A program made the position numbers and the translations under genes. Of a DNA stretch of 64,000 nucleotides, positions 47,978 to 58,665 are shown piece by piece. Within the stretch, counting starts at the first letter, position 1. Each line of letters starts with the position of its first letter. The notes under the pieces are model-generated. The model saw only the letters and a list, made by a program, of their open reading frames with translations, was not told the origin of the DNA and searched no databases. Source of the stretch: Pseudomonas sp. NBRC 111124 (GTDB lineage Bacteria; Pseudomonadota; Gammaproteobacteria; Pseudomonadales; Pseudomonadaceae); contig NZ_BCBA01000032.1 of assembly GCF_001320245.1 (NCBI RefSeq), positions 1-64,000 on the forward strand, given 5' to 3'.

Positions 47978-48160
47978 TCAGCCGGTCTTGTTACCAGGCT
48001 GTTGCAGGCGGAACTTCTCCTTGCGCTCGATCTGCACGACCTGAGCGTTGTGCACGGTGATTTCCACCGCACCGAAACGCAGGTCGCGCAAGGCGCTCTG
48101 GATCTCACGCAGAATGGTGGCTTCGTCCTGACCGTCGATGCTACGCAGCGATGCACTCAT
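47978..48160 (-). CDS. oscA: OscA, small YezD-family (DUF2292) protein
   Basis: 60 residues. [19 protein letters not shown] and [15 protein letters not shown] match the DUF2292 family. In P. corrugata oscA lies directly upstream of sbp and is needed for growth on organosulfur compounds and for chromate tolerance under sulfur limitation. Here it is first in oscA-sbp-cysTWA, so the promoter is probably in 48161-48300. Confidence 0.88.
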   Translation of the reverse strand: MSASLRSIDGQDEATILREIQSALRDLRFGAVEITVHNAQVVQIERKEKFRLQQPGNKTG

Positions 48161-48309
48161 GCTCGTTCTCCTTGGAATGAGGGTGCCGGGCAGGGATTTG
48201 AAGGGGATTTATTGCCTGGCTTGGAGGCAATAGTAGTGAGGCGGGATTATTCTTAAAAATACTGTTTAAGAATGTTTATATAACCATTTCTCAAACCTGA
48301 CGCGCGCCC

Positions 48310-48417
48310 CTTGTAGGAGCGGGCTTGCCCCGCGAACACCGGCAAAGCCGGTGCCAAGCGCCTAGGGGCCTGGCACCGGCTTTGCCGGTGTTCGCGGGGC
48401 AAGCCCGCTCCTACAAG
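48310..48417. repeat. 47-bp perfect inverted repeat made of REP-like units
   Basis: Arms 48310-48356 and 48371-48417 are exact reverse complements with a 14-base loop. Each arm holds a REP-type core plus an additional internal dyad ACCGGC-AAA-GCCGGT. It begins 5 bases after the triC stop and 150 bases upstream of oscA, so it likely ends triC transcription. Confidence 0.92.
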
Positions 48418-48422
48418 AACGT

Positions 48423-51400
48423 TCAGTTGTGGTGTTCAGGCTCGCGAATCTTGTACCAGGCCACATACAACGCCGGCAGGAACAGCAGCGTCAGCAGGGT
48501 CGCGACAATGATCCCGCCGATCATGGCGTAGGCCATCGGTCCCCAGAACACCTCGCGGGCAATGGGGATCATCCCCAGGCTCGCTGCCGCCGCCGTCAGC
48601 AGGATCGGCCGGCGCCGGTGGTTGGTCGCCTCCACCACCGCATCCCATGGCGAGTAACCCTGGGCTTCGAACTCGTCGATCTGGGTCACCAGGATCACCG
48701 AGTTACGAATGATGATGCCCGCCAGCGCGAGGATGCCGAGGATTGCCACAAAGCCCATTGGCGTGCCCGTCGGCACCAGCGCCAGCACCACCCCGATCAG
48801 CCCCAGGGGGGCCACGCTGACCACCAGGATCAGCTTCTGCACGCTGTGCAGCTGGATCATCAGGAAGGTCGCCATGAGGAACAGCATCAAGGGGATGACC
48901 TTGCGGATCGGCCCCTGAGCCTTGGCGCTTTCCTCCACGGTACCGCCGGTGGCCACTTCGAAGCCCACAGGTAGCTTGCTGGCGAACTCGTCGATCTTCG
49001 GCTTGAGCTGGGCCACCAGGTCGGTAGGCTGGATATCGCCGTTGACCGAGGCCTTGATGGTGATGGTCGGCTTGCGGTCACGACGCCACACCAGCGGCTG
49101 CTCCAGCTCGTAACGCACGGTGGCGAACGACAGCAGCGGGATCGAGGTACCACTGGGGGTCAGTATCTGCAGGTTCTGCAGGGTATCGGGCGAGCCCCGC
49201 TCGCTGTCCTCGGCGCGGGCGACCACATTTACCAGGTAGATGTTGTCGTTGACCTGGGTGATGTTCACCCCGCTGACGATGCTGTTCATCACGTTGGCCA
49301 CGTCTTCCGACGACAGCCCCAGCTGGCGCGCCTTGTCCTGGGCGATTTCCACCCGCAGCACCTTACCGGGTTCGTTCCAGTCGTAGATCATCTCGCCGAT
49401 GTGCTCGTTCTGGTCGAGCAAGGTGGCCAGGTCGATGGCGTGCTTGCGCACTTCGTCGATATTGCCGCCGCTGACCCGGTACTGGATCGGCCGGCCTACT
49501 GGCGGGCCCATCTCCAGCGACTGCACGTTGACGCCGATGCCGACGAAGTCTTCATGGAGGATCTTCTGCAGCCGCTGCATCATGCCCTGGCGCTCTTCGA
49601 AGCCTTTGCTGACGATCACCAGCTGCGCGTAGTACGGGTTCTGCAACTGCTGGTCGAGGGGCAGGTAGAAGCGGATCGCACCCTGGCCGATGTAGGTGCT
49701 CCAGCTCACCAGGTCCGGGTCGTCCTTGATCCGCGCCTCGAAGCGGTCGACCACCTTGCGCGTTTCCTCGATCGAGGCGTTCTGTGGCAGGTTGAGGTCG
49801 ACGAGGATTTCCGGGCGGTCCGATGACGGGAAGAACTGGTTCTGCACAAAGCGCTCGCAGAAGATCGCCAGGGCAAACAGCACGATGGTGCCGATGATGG
49901 TCAGCCAGCGGTTGCGCATGCACCACAGCAGACCATGCTCGAAGGCCCGGCCGACACGCCCGGGCTCGGCCTCATGGGCCTTGAGCTTGGAGCTGCTGAG
50001 AATGTGCACGCCCAACACCGGGGCGAAGAACACCGCCACCACCCACGACACCATCAGCGCCACGGCGATCACCGCAAACAGCGTGTAGGTGTACTCACCT
50101 GCAGAACTTGCGTTGAGGCCGATGGGCACGAAGCCGGCCACCGTCACCAAGGTACCGGTCAGCATGGGGAACGCCGTCGAGGTATAGGCGAACGTGGCCG
50201 CTTGCTCCTTGCTCTCGCCCATTTCCAGGCGCGTGACCATCACCTCGACGGTGATCATCGCGTCATCCACCAGCAGGCCGAGGGCGATGATCAGTGCCCC
50301 CAGCGAAATCCGCTGCATGGTGATGCCACTGTATTCCATGAACACGAACACCATCGCCAGCACCAGCGGAATCGAGCAGGCTACCACCAGGCCGGCGCGC
50401 ATGCCGAGGCTGACGAAGCTCACCGCCAGCACGATCACCACCGCTTCGAACAGCGCGCTGGTGAAGCCGCCGACCGCCTGCTTGACCACCACGGCCTGGT
50501 CCGACACGGTGTGCACGCCAACGCCGACCGGCAAGTCTTCGATCACCCGGTCCATGCGCTTTTTCAACGCCGCGCCAAATACCTGCATGTTGCCACCAGC
50601 CTTCATGCCGATGGCCAGGCCGATGGCGGTCTGGCCGTTGTAGCGGAACATCGGCGACGGCGGGTCGACGTAGCCGCGCTGGATGTCGGCGATGTCGGCC
50701 AGACGGAAGAAGCGGTCGTTGATCTTCAGATTGACGGTCTGCAGGTCCTTTTCCGAGGCGAACTGCCCGGTGGTGCGCACCGAAATGCGCTCGGGGCCGG
50801 CCTCGATCACCCCAGCCGGGGTCACCGCGTTCTGTGCTTGCAGCGCTTGCATGACCTGGCGCTGGTCGATGCCCAGTGCCGCCAGTTTGCGGGTGGAGAA
50901 GTTCAGGTACAGCACTTCGTCCTGGGTACCGACCAGTTCGATCTTGCCGATATTGGGTACTTCGCGCACCTCGGCGCGGGCCTGTTCTACGTAATCGCGC
51001 AGTTGGCGCAGGGTCAGGCCGTCGGAAGTAAAGGCGTAGATCGAACCGAACACGTCACCAAATTCGTCGTTGAAGGCAGGCCCTTGGATACCCTGCGGGA
51101 ACTGGCCGCGGATGTCCTGGATCTTCTTGCGCACCTGGTACCAGATTTCCGGGATGTCCTTGGCCTTGGTGGTGTCGCGCAGGTACACGTACACCGTGGA
51201 CTCGCCAGGGCGGGTGTAGCTCTTGGTGTAGTCGAGGGAGTCCAGCTCTTCGAGCTTCTTCTCGATGCGGTCGGTCACTTGGTAGAGGGTTTCGTCCTGG
51301 GTCGCACCCGGCCAACGGGTCTGGATCACCATGGTCTTGATGGTGAACGAAGGGTCTTCCTCACGGCCAAGGTTGAAGTACGAGAAAATGCCCATCAGCA

Positions 51401-51476
51401 GGGCAACGAACATCAGGTACCAGACGAACGATTGATGCTTGAGCGCCCATTCGGACAGGTTGAAGCTTCCTTTCAT
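48423..51476 (-). CDS. triC: RND efflux transporter, TriC-like
   Basis: 1017 residues, full RND length. MKGSFNLSEWALKHQSFVWY start, large periplasmic loops, and the proton-relay helix LGLLVDDAMITVEVM near residue 405. Proton-driven efflux through a TolC-type channel (not encoded here). It overlaps the second MFP gene by 4 bases (ATGA). In P. aeruginosa the equivalent exports triclosan. Confidence 0.9.
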   Translation of the reverse strand: MKGSFNLSEWALKHQSFVWYLMFVALLMGIFSYFNLGREEDPSFTIKTMVIQTRWPGATQDETLYQVTDRIEKKLEELDSLDYTKSYTRPGESTVYVYLRDTTKAKDIPEIWYQVRKKIQDIRGQFPQGIQGPAFNDEFGDVFGSIYAFTSDGLTLRQLRDYVEQARAEVREVPNIGKIELVGTQDEVLYLNFSTRKLAALGIDQRQVMQALQAQNAVTPAGVIEAGPERISVRTTGQFASEKDLQTVNLKINDRFFRLADIADIQRGYVDPPSPMFRYNGQTAIGLAIGMKAGGNMQVFGAALKKRMDRVIEDLPVGVGVHTVSDQAVVVKQAVGGFTSALFEAVVIVLAVSFVSLGMRAGLVVACSIPLVLAMVFVFMEYSGITMQRISLGALIIALGLLVDDAMITVEVMVTRLEMGESKEQAATFAYTSTAFPMLTGTLVTVAGFVPIGLNASSAGEYTYTLFAVIAVALMVSWVVAVFFAPVLGVHILSSSKLKAHEAEPGRVGRAFEHGLLWCMRNRWLTIIGTIVLFALAIFCERFVQNQFFPSSDRPEILVDLNLPQNASIEETRKVVDRFEARIKDDPDLVSWSTYIGQGAIRFYLPLDQQLQNPYYAQLVIVSKGFEERQGMMQRLQKILHEDFVGIGVNVQSLEMGPPVGRPIQYRVSGGNIDEVRKHAIDLATLLDQNEHIGEMIYDWNEPGKVLRVEIAQDKARQLGLSSEDVANVMNSIVSGVNITQVNDNIYLVNVVARAEDSERGSPDTLQNLQILTPSGTSIPLLSFATVRYELEQPLVWRRDRKPTITIKASVNGDIQPTDLVAQLKPKIDEFASKLPVGFEVATGGTVEESAKAQGPIRKVIPLMLFLMATFLMIQLHSVQKLILVVSVAPLGLIGVVLALVPTGTPMGFVAILGILALAGIIIRNSVILVTQIDEFEAQGYSPWDAVVEATNHRRRPILLTAAAASLGMIPIAREVFWGPMAYAMIGGIIVATLLTLLFLPALYVAWYKIREPEHHN

Positions 51477-52537
51477 TGCGCATCCTCGTCGAAGGTGACC
51501 TTCTGGCCAGGCTTGAGGCTGTTTACGCCCGCCGTCACCACGCGCTCGCCAGGCTGCACGCCCGAAGCCAGGACGATGCTGTCGGCAGTACGATCGATCA
51601 GGGTGACGTCACGGGTGCCCACGGTCTTCTGCTGGGTATCGATCACCCACACCTGAGTTTTGCCGTCACGCTCGAGCAAGGCACTCAGGGGCAGTTCGCT
51701 GCGCGGGTACACTTGCGAGCTGAGGGTCACACTGATCGCGGTGCCCAGGTGGAAGGCGGCCGGTGTGCTCGCCAGGGTCAGCCGGGCGCGACGGGTGCGG
51801 GTGGCGGCATCAGCTTGGGGCTCCAGCTCGCGCAGGGTGGCCGTGGTGTTGATGGAAGGATCGAGTTGCGAAGCGACCGTGAAGGTCAGGTCTTTGCTCA
51901 ACTGCTCGGCCAGACCGATGGGCAGATCGATCACGGCCTCTTTCACGTCCGGCCGGGCCAGGGTGACCACAGACTGGCCTGCGGTGACGGTTTGCCCGGC
52001 TTCGGCCTGCCAGGCCGTGATCACTGCGGCGTGGTCGGCGCGCAGGGTGCTGTAGTCGAGCTGGTCACGGGCCTGGCTGAGCGCAGAGCGCGCCTGCTCC
52101 AGTGCGGCGCTGGTGGTTTTCAGGTTGGTCTGGGCAATATCCAGCTGGGCTTGGGCACCAACGCCACGGTCGTACAGCTGTTGTTGGCGGCGAGCATCGG
52201 CCTGGGCATTGATCCACTGCGCCTGCACCTTGGCCAGGTCGCCTTCGGCCGCGCGCAACTGGTTTTGCTGGTCGGTGGGGTCGAGCGTGGCCAAGGTGTC
52301 ACCCGGCTTCACCTGGGCGCCCACATCCAGCCAACGCCGGGCAATGCGCCCCCCAACCCGGAAGCCCAAGGTGCTTTCGAAACGCGCCTGGATAACGCCC
52401 GCGAAGCGGCCCAGCTGCGACTGCACCTGTGGCGCCACCTTGACCGACAACACCGGCCGGATCGGCTCGGGCGCTTCTTCCTCATGACCGCAGGCGGCCA
52501 GCAGCAGGCCGGCCGACAGCATCAGCAGGCGCTTCAT
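51473..52537 (-). CDS. triB: RND membrane-fusion lipoprotein, TriB-like
   Basis: 354 residues. Lipobox LLLAACG, then lipoyl/barrel-sandwich halves with GFRVGGRIARRWLDVGAQVK and DTLATLDPTDQQNQL, coiled-coil in between. Second of two MFP genes; overlaps both neighbours by 4 bases. Confidence 0.88.
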   Translation of the reverse strand: MKRLLMLSAGLLLAACGHEEEAPEPIRPVLSVKVAPQVQSQLGRFAGVIQARFESTLGFRVGGRIARRWLDVGAQVKPGDTLATLDPTDQQNQLRAAEGDLAKVQAQWINAQADARRQQQLYDRGVGAQAQLDIAQTNLKTTSAALEQARSALSQARDQLDYSTLRADHAAVITAWQAEAGQTVTAGQSVVTLARPDVKEAVIDLPIGLAEQLSKDLTFTVASQLDPSINTTATLRELEPQADAATRTRRARLTLASTPAAFHLGTAISVTLSSQVYPRSELPLSALLERDGKTQVWVIDTQQKTVGTRDVTLIDRTADSIVLASGVQPGERVVTAGVNSLKPGQKVTFDEDAQ

Positions 52538-53622
52538 AGCTCACCCTCCGTGGTCTTGGCATCGACCTTTTCTACCTGCATGCCCGGGTGCAGCAGCTGG
52601 CTACCGACCACCACCACGGTCTCGCCGGCCTTAAGGCCGTTGGCGACTACGATCTTGCCGGTCAGGTAACGGCTGACCTCGACCTTGCGCAATTCAACCT
52701 TGTCGCCCTCGCCCACCACCCAGACGGCAGGTTCATGCAGCGCCTTGGTCAAGGCTGACCACGGCAGCTCGATGCTCGGCCGCCCCACTGCATTGGTACT
52801 GGCCGTGACCGGCGCGCCCAGCTGCATGCCCGGCGGCACGTCCTTGAGCGCCACCTTGACCTGCACCGTGCCACTTTGCGCCGACACGGTGGGGGTGATT
52901 TCGCGGACAACGCCGTGAGCTTGCACCTTAGGGTCATCCAGCAGGCTGACGATGACACCGGCATCGCTCGGCGGCGCCACCAGCAGTGATTCATAGACGT
53001 TGAACACCGCATCGCGGTCGCCGTCACGGGCCAGGCTGAAGATCGGCATGGTCGCCTGCACCACCTGGCCGACTTCGGCCTGGCGTTCGGTAATCACGCC
53101 ATCGGCATCGGATACCAGTGCGGTGTAGCTCAGTTGCTCGTTGGCATCGGCCAGCTCTGCCTGGGCTGCCTTGAGCGCGCTCTGGTTGCTGCGCAGCGCA
53201 GCTTCGGCGGCATCGTATTCACTCTGGCTGGTATAGCCCTTGGGCAGCAGTTTTTGCTGGCGCACAAAGGCGGCGCTGGTCTGGGTGACCCGCGCCTGGG
53301 CAGCGAACACCTCGGCCTTGGCCGAGTCAACGTTGTTCTGCAGGTCTTTGGGGTCGAGGCGTGCAAGCACCTGGTTGGCCTTGACATGGTCACCGACGTC
53401 GACGCTACGGGAAATGATCTTGCCACCGACGCGGAACGACAGGTCGGTCTGCACCCGCGCCTGCACGTCGCCGGTCAGGGTAACCCTGGCAGCGAAGTCG
53501 GTGGGCGACACCTGCTGTACGCCAACCCGTGGCAGTGTTGCGGTGGTTTCTTCCTTGCTACAGCCGGCGAGCATATACAGCAGCCCCAGGCAAACTACCG
53601 ACAGCGGACGCATCAACGTCAT
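52534..53622 (-). CDS. triA: RND membrane-fusion lipoprotein, TriA-like
   Basis: 362 residues from MTLMRPLSVV, with AAGGAG six bases upstream. Lipobox MLAGCSKE, lipoyl motif SFRVGGKIISRSVDVGDHVK, KANQVLARLDPKDLQ. Paired MFPs are the hallmark of TriABC pumps. First gene of the operon; no regulator gene adjacent. Confidence 0.88.
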   Translation of the reverse strand: MTLMRPLSVVCLGLLYMLAGCSKEETTATLPRVGVQQVSPTDFAARVTLTGDVQARVQTDLSFRVGGKIISRSVDVGDHVKANQVLARLDPKDLQNNVDSAKAEVFAAQARVTQTSAAFVRQQKLLPKGYTSQSEYDAAEAALRSNQSALKAAQAELADANEQLSYTALVSDADGVITERQAEVGQVVQATMPIFSLARDGDRDAVFNVYESLLVAPPSDAGVIVSLLDDPKVQAHGVVREITPTVSAQSGTVQVKVALKDVPPGMQLGAPVTASTNAVGRPSIELPWSALTKALHEPAVWVVGEGDKVELRKVEVSRYLTGKIVVANGLKAGETVVVVGSQLLHPGMQVEKVDAKTTEGEL

Positions 53623-53740
53623 GCAGGCTCCTTGCTTTGCGCGCAAATGATTCTTTGGATGCGACTGTCAGCGTAGTTCAGGGTTCGATAAACGGCACTG
53701 ACCGGGATCAGTTAGGCATTTTCAGCGGCTGTCCGGCCCT

Positions 53741-53823
53741 CTTCGCGGGCTCGCCCGCTCCCACAGCTATGCACAGGTTTCGAAGACTGCGCCACCCATG
53801 TGGGAGCGGGCGAGCCCGCGAAG
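53741..53823. repeat. Inverted REP pair upstream of the transposase
   Basis: 25-bp perfect arms (53741-53765 and 53799-53823), 33-base spacer, GGCTCGCCC variant core. It lies in the 315-bp gap between triA and the transposase; the rest of this gap shows no gene. Confidence 0.9.
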
Positions 53824-53937
53824 AGGCCGGCAAAGCCATGCATCAGCTTCTGCCATATCCAGAAACCATCAGTCACCCACCATCCCCGCTTAAGCCGCTA
53901 CCTTTCAGAAGCAAATTCAGTTTCAAGGAAGATCACA

Positions 53938-54312
53938 ATGCCATTAGCCGCACTGTTCCATGACTTCCACCTTGCTCGCCTGGTGGTCAAACACCTGCGG
54001 GTCTCAGATGACATTCAGGATTGTCGTTCGCTGGCCTGGGTACTGATGCCTGACCACTTGCATTGGTTGATCGAGCTAAAAGAGGTGGCATTGGGAACAC
54101 TGATGCGCAAGTTCAAATCACGCACAGCCATTGCGTTACACAAGGCAGGTGTCAGGCACAAGCTGATATGGCAACCGGGTTACCATGACCATGCGTTGAG
54201 GCGGGAAGAGAGTGTGGTGCATGTAGCCCGTTACATTGTGGCCAACCCCTTGAGGGCTGGATTGGTAAGGAGTTTCAGGGACTATCCACACTGGGATGCA
54301 ATATGGCTTTGA
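53938..54312 (+). CDS. REP-associated tyrosine transposase (RAYT), N-terminally short
   Basis: 124 residues from the ATG at 53938. HUH motif His40-Leu-His42 in LMPDHLHWLIEL, GYHDHALRREE, and the putative nucleophile Tyr99 in VARYIVANPLRAGLV. Family members are about 150-170 residues; the usual N-terminal strand is missing, though the same frame stays open upstream into the REP pair (HHPRLSRYLSEAN, weakly RAYT-like). Flanked on both sides by REP pairs. Activity uncertain. Confidence 0.85.
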   Translation: MPLAALFHDFHLARLVVKHLRVSDDIQDCRSLAWVLMPDHLHWLIELKEVALGTLMRKFKSRTAIALHKAGVRHKLIWQPGYHDHALRREESVVHVARYIVANPLRAGLVRSFRDYPHWDAIWL

Positions 54313-54327
54313 ATCCGTGTGGGTGCC

Positions 54328-54408
54328 TTCGCGGGCTCGCCCGCTCCCACAGGGGTTACCACAAACCTTGAGGCTGTGAGGTCCCTGTGGAGCGGGCATG
54401 CCCGCGAA
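54328..54408. repeat. Inverted REP pair downstream of the transposase
   Basis: Left arm 54328-54354, right arm 54383-54408, one deletion and two mismatches, same GGCTCGCCC core as the upstream pair on the left arm. Together they bracket the RAYT gene. Confidence 0.85.
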
Positions 54409-54417
54409 TGGGCCGGG

Positions 54418-55311
54418 TCAGGCCGACGCTGCCACCTGAGTCGGGCGCTTGACCTGTGGCTGCGAGGCGTTGGCCGCCGCACCCTCTTCGATCGCTTGCT
54501 GGATCGCCTTGCGTCGATGCTCTTCGGCACGGCGGCTGAAGAACCAGACAAAGAAGGTCACCAGCGACACCGACAGCAGGATCAGGCTGGCCACGGCGTT
54601 GATCTCAGGCTTCACGCCCAGGCGCACCGCCGAGAACACTTCCATCGGCAAGGTGGTCGAACCCGGGCCGGACACGAAGCTCGCCAGTACCAGGTCGTCC
54701 AGCGACAACGCGAACGACATCATGCCACCTGCCGCCAGCGACGGTGCGATCATCGGGATAGTGATCAGGAAGAACACCTTCCACGGCTTGGCACCCAGGT
54801 CCATCGCCGCTTCCTCGATCGACAGGTCCAGCTCGCGCAGGCGGGCCGACACCACCACCGCCACATATGCCGCGCAGAACGTGGTGTGGGCGATCCAGAT
54901 GGTGACGATGCCACGCTCCTGCGGCCAGCCGATCATCTGCGCCATGGCCACGAACAGCAGCAACAGCGACAGACCGGTGATCACCTCAGGCATGACCAAC
55001 GGTGCGGTGACCAGGCCGCCGAACAGCGTGCGGCCCTTGAAGCGGGTGACCCGGGTCAGCACAAAGGCCGCCAGGGTACCCAGCGCCACTGCGGCCACCG
55101 CCGTGTAACAGGCGATTTCCAGCGAGCGCATCACCGAACCCATCAGCTGAGTGTTGTCGAGCAGGCCGACGTACCACTTCACCGACCAGCCACCCCACAC
55201 CGTTACCAGCTTGGAGGCGTTGAACGAGTAGATCACCAGGATCAGCATCGGCAGGTAGATGAACAGCAAGCCGAGCACCAGCATCAGCTTGGAAAAACTG
55301 AAGCGCTTCAT
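54418..55311 (-). CDS. spuH: Polyamine ABC transporter permease SpuH
   Basis: 297 residues, PotC-like, six helices. EAA loop EEAAMDLGAKPWKVFFLITIP. It overlaps spuG by 4 bases. Last gene of the spu operon; a REP pair follows. Confidence 0.92.
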   Translation of the reverse strand: MKRFSFSKLMLVLGLLFIYLPMLILVIYSFNASKLVTVWGGWSVKWYVGLLDNTQLMGSVMRSLEIACYTAVAAVALGTLAAFVLTRVTRFKGRTLFGGLVTAPLVMPEVITGLSLLLLFVAMAQMIGWPQERGIVTIWIAHTTFCAAYVAVVVSARLRELDLSIEEAAMDLGAKPWKVFFLITIPMIAPSLAAGGMMSFALSLDDLVLASFVSGPGSTTLPMEVFSAVRLGVKPEINAVASLILLSVSLVTFFVWFFSRRAEEHRRKAIQQAIEEGAAANASQPQVKRPTQVAASA

Positions 55312-56228
55312 GCTCTGCCCTCCATTTCTTTGGCCTGGCTGCGGTTGAACAGCAGGATCGGCACGATCAGGATCGCCAGCATCACCACCGCCAGGGCGGA
55401 AGCCACCGGCCAGTCACGGTTGTTGAAGAATTCCTGCCACAGCACTTTACCGATCATCAGGGTTTCCGGGCCGCCAAGCAGCTCAGGAATCACGAACTCG
55501 CCCACCACCGGGATGAACACCAGCATGCAGCCGGCGATGATGCCGTTCTTCGACAGCGGCACGGTGATCTTCCAGAAGCTGTTGAAGGTGCTCGAACCCA
55601 GGTCAGAAGCGGCTTCGAGCAGGCTCTGGTCGTGCTTCACCAGGTTGGCGAACAGCGGCAGGATCATGAACGGCAGGTACGAATAGACCACGCCGATATA
55701 CACCGCCAGGTTGGTGTTGAGGATCTGCAAGGGCTGATCGATCAAGCCGGTCCACAGCAGGAAACCGTTGAGCAGCCCGTTGTTGCTGAGGATGCCCATC
55801 CAGGCATAGACGCGGATCAGGATCGCGGTCCAGGTCGGCATCATGATCAGCAGCAGCAGGACCGTTTGGGTCTCCTTCTTGGCGTTGGCGATGGCGTAGG
55901 CCATCGGGTAGCCGATCAGCAGGCACAGCAGGGTGCTGAAGAAGGCCATCTTCAACGAGCCCAGGTAGGCCGAGATGTACAGCTCATCCTCGGTCAGCAG
56001 GCCATAGTTGGCCAGGTTGAGCACCAACTGGATCTTGTCTTCGACGTAGGTGTAGATCTCGGTATACGGCGGGATTGCCACGTCGGCTTCGGCGAAGCTG
56101 ATCTTCAAGACGATGAAGAACGGCAGCATGAAGAACAGGAACAGCCAGATGAACGGAATCCCGATCACCACATGCCGCCCTTCCGGGGTCAAACGCTGAA
56201 AGGCTCTTTTGAGCTTGCGCAGTTTCAT
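55308..56228 (-). CDS. spuG: Polyamine ABC transporter permease SpuG
   Basis: 306 residues from MKLRKLKRAF (longer frame rejected). PotB-like with EAASDLGSSTFNSFWKITVP as the EAA loop. ATGA overlap with both spuF and spuH. Confidence 0.92.
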   Translation of the reverse strand: MKLRKLKRAFQRLTPEGRHVVIGIPFIWLFLFFMLPFFIVLKISFAEADVAIPPYTEIYTYVEDKIQLVLNLANYGLLTEDELYISAYLGSLKMAFFSTLLCLLIGYPMAYAIANAKKETQTVLLLLIMMPTWTAILIRVYAWMGILSNNGLLNGFLLWTGLIDQPLQILNTNLAVYIGVVYSYLPFMILPLFANLVKHDQSLLEAASDLGSSTFNSFWKITVPLSKNGIIAGCMLVFIPVVGEFVIPELLGGPETLMIGKVLWQEFFNNRDWPVASALAVVMLAILIVPILLFNRSQAKEMEGRA

Positions 56229-57367
56229 GACCGCAGTACCACGCCGCTGTCGTCTTCCCACCACACGTACACTTCATCGCCCCAGGTCGGGCGGGCGCCC
56301 TGGCGCTCGGTGTTGGCGACGAACGACTGGACGATCTTGCCGCTTGGCAGCTCGACGTAGAACACCGAGTGGCCACCGAGGTAGGCGATATCGTGGACCT
56401 TGCCGCGCGACCAGTTGTGCTCGAAGTCTGGCTGGCTGGTGGTGACCAGCAGCTTTTCCGGGCGCAGGGCGTAGGTGATGTGCTTGTCTTCCACCGAAGT
56501 GGTGATGCCGTGGCCGACGTAGATCTTGCGCTCCAGTTCCGGGCTGGCAATGATCGCGTGGCCTTCGGCATCGTCGACCACTTCACCGTCGAACAGGTTG
56601 ACGTTACCGATGAATTCGCACACCAGGCGGCTGGTCGGGGTCTCGTAGATATCCACCGGCGAGCCGATCTGGGCGATCCAGCCCAGGTGCATGATGGCGA
56701 TACGCTGGGCCATGGTCATGGCCTCTTCCTGGTCGTGGGTCACCATCACGCAGGTCACGCCCACGCGCTCGATGATTTCCACCAGTTCCAGCTGCATCTG
56801 CGAACGCAGTTTCTTGTCCAGCGCACCCATCGGCTCATCGAGCAGCAGCAGCTTGGGGCGCTTGGCCAGAGAACGGGCCAAGGCTACCCGCTGGCGCTGG
56901 CCACCGGAGAGCTGGTGTGGCTTGCGCTTGGCGTACTGGCTCATGTGTACCAGCTTGAGCATCTCGGCCACGCGGGCGTCGATCTCGGCCTTGGGCATCT
57001 TGTCCTGCTGCAGGCCGAAGGCGATGTTCTGCGCCACGGTCATGTGCGGGAACAGCGCGTAGGACTGGAACATCATGTTGATCGGCCGCTCGTACGGCGG
57101 CATGTCGGTGATGTCGACGCCATCGAGGAAGATCCGCCCTTCAGTCGGGCGCTCGAAGCCGGCCAGCATACGCAGCAGGGTCGATTTACCGGAACCGGAG
57201 CCACCCAGCAGGGCGAAGATCTCGCCTTTGCGGATTTCCAGGGACACATCGTCCACGGCGACCGTTTCGTCGAACTTTTTTGTAACCCGGTCGATCTTGA
57301 CCAGCACCTGCTTGGGTTGCTGGCCACCCTCGAGGGCTTTTTTATAGGCACCGGAGGCAACTGCCAT
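56225..57367 (-). CDS. spuF: Polyamine ABC transporter ATP-binding protein SpuF
   Basis: 380 residues from MAVASGAYKK. PotA-like: Walker A GGSGSGKSTLLR, signature [15 protein letters not shown], Walker [14 protein letters not shown]-terminal TOBE domain. 71 bp after spuE. Confidence 0.93.
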   Translation of the reverse strand: MAVASGAYKKALEGGQQPKQVLVKIDRVTKKFDETVAVDDVSLEIRKGEIFALLGGSGSGKSTLLRMLAGFERPTEGRIFLDGVDITDMPPYERPINMMFQSYALFPHMTVAQNIAFGLQQDKMPKAEIDARVAEMLKLVHMSQYAKRKPHQLSGGQRQRVALARSLAKRPKLLLLDEPMGALDKKLRSQMQLELVEIIERVGVTCVMVTHDQEEAMTMAQRIAIMHLGWIAQIGSPVDIYETPTSRLVCEFIGNVNLFDGEVVDDAEGHAIIASPELERKIYVGHGITTSVEDKHITYALRPEKLLVTTSQPDFEHNWSRGKVHDIAYLGGHSVFYVELPSGKIVQSFVANTERQGARPTWGDEVYVWWEDDSGVVLRS

Positions 57368-57438
57368 GAGTGAAACTCCCAACAAGATTTTTGTGCCCGC
57401 GCGGCCTGTGATCCAGGTACCGCAGCGGGTCTGGATAA

Positions 57439-58644
<1,206 letters not shown>

Positions 58645-58665
58645 TCATCAATTACCATTCACTGG

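Noticed and set aside
53529..53963. 144-codon plus-strand frame before the transposase
   Set aside because: Runs through antisense triA and the REP pair and ends just inside the RAYT gene in another frame; no family similarity seen.
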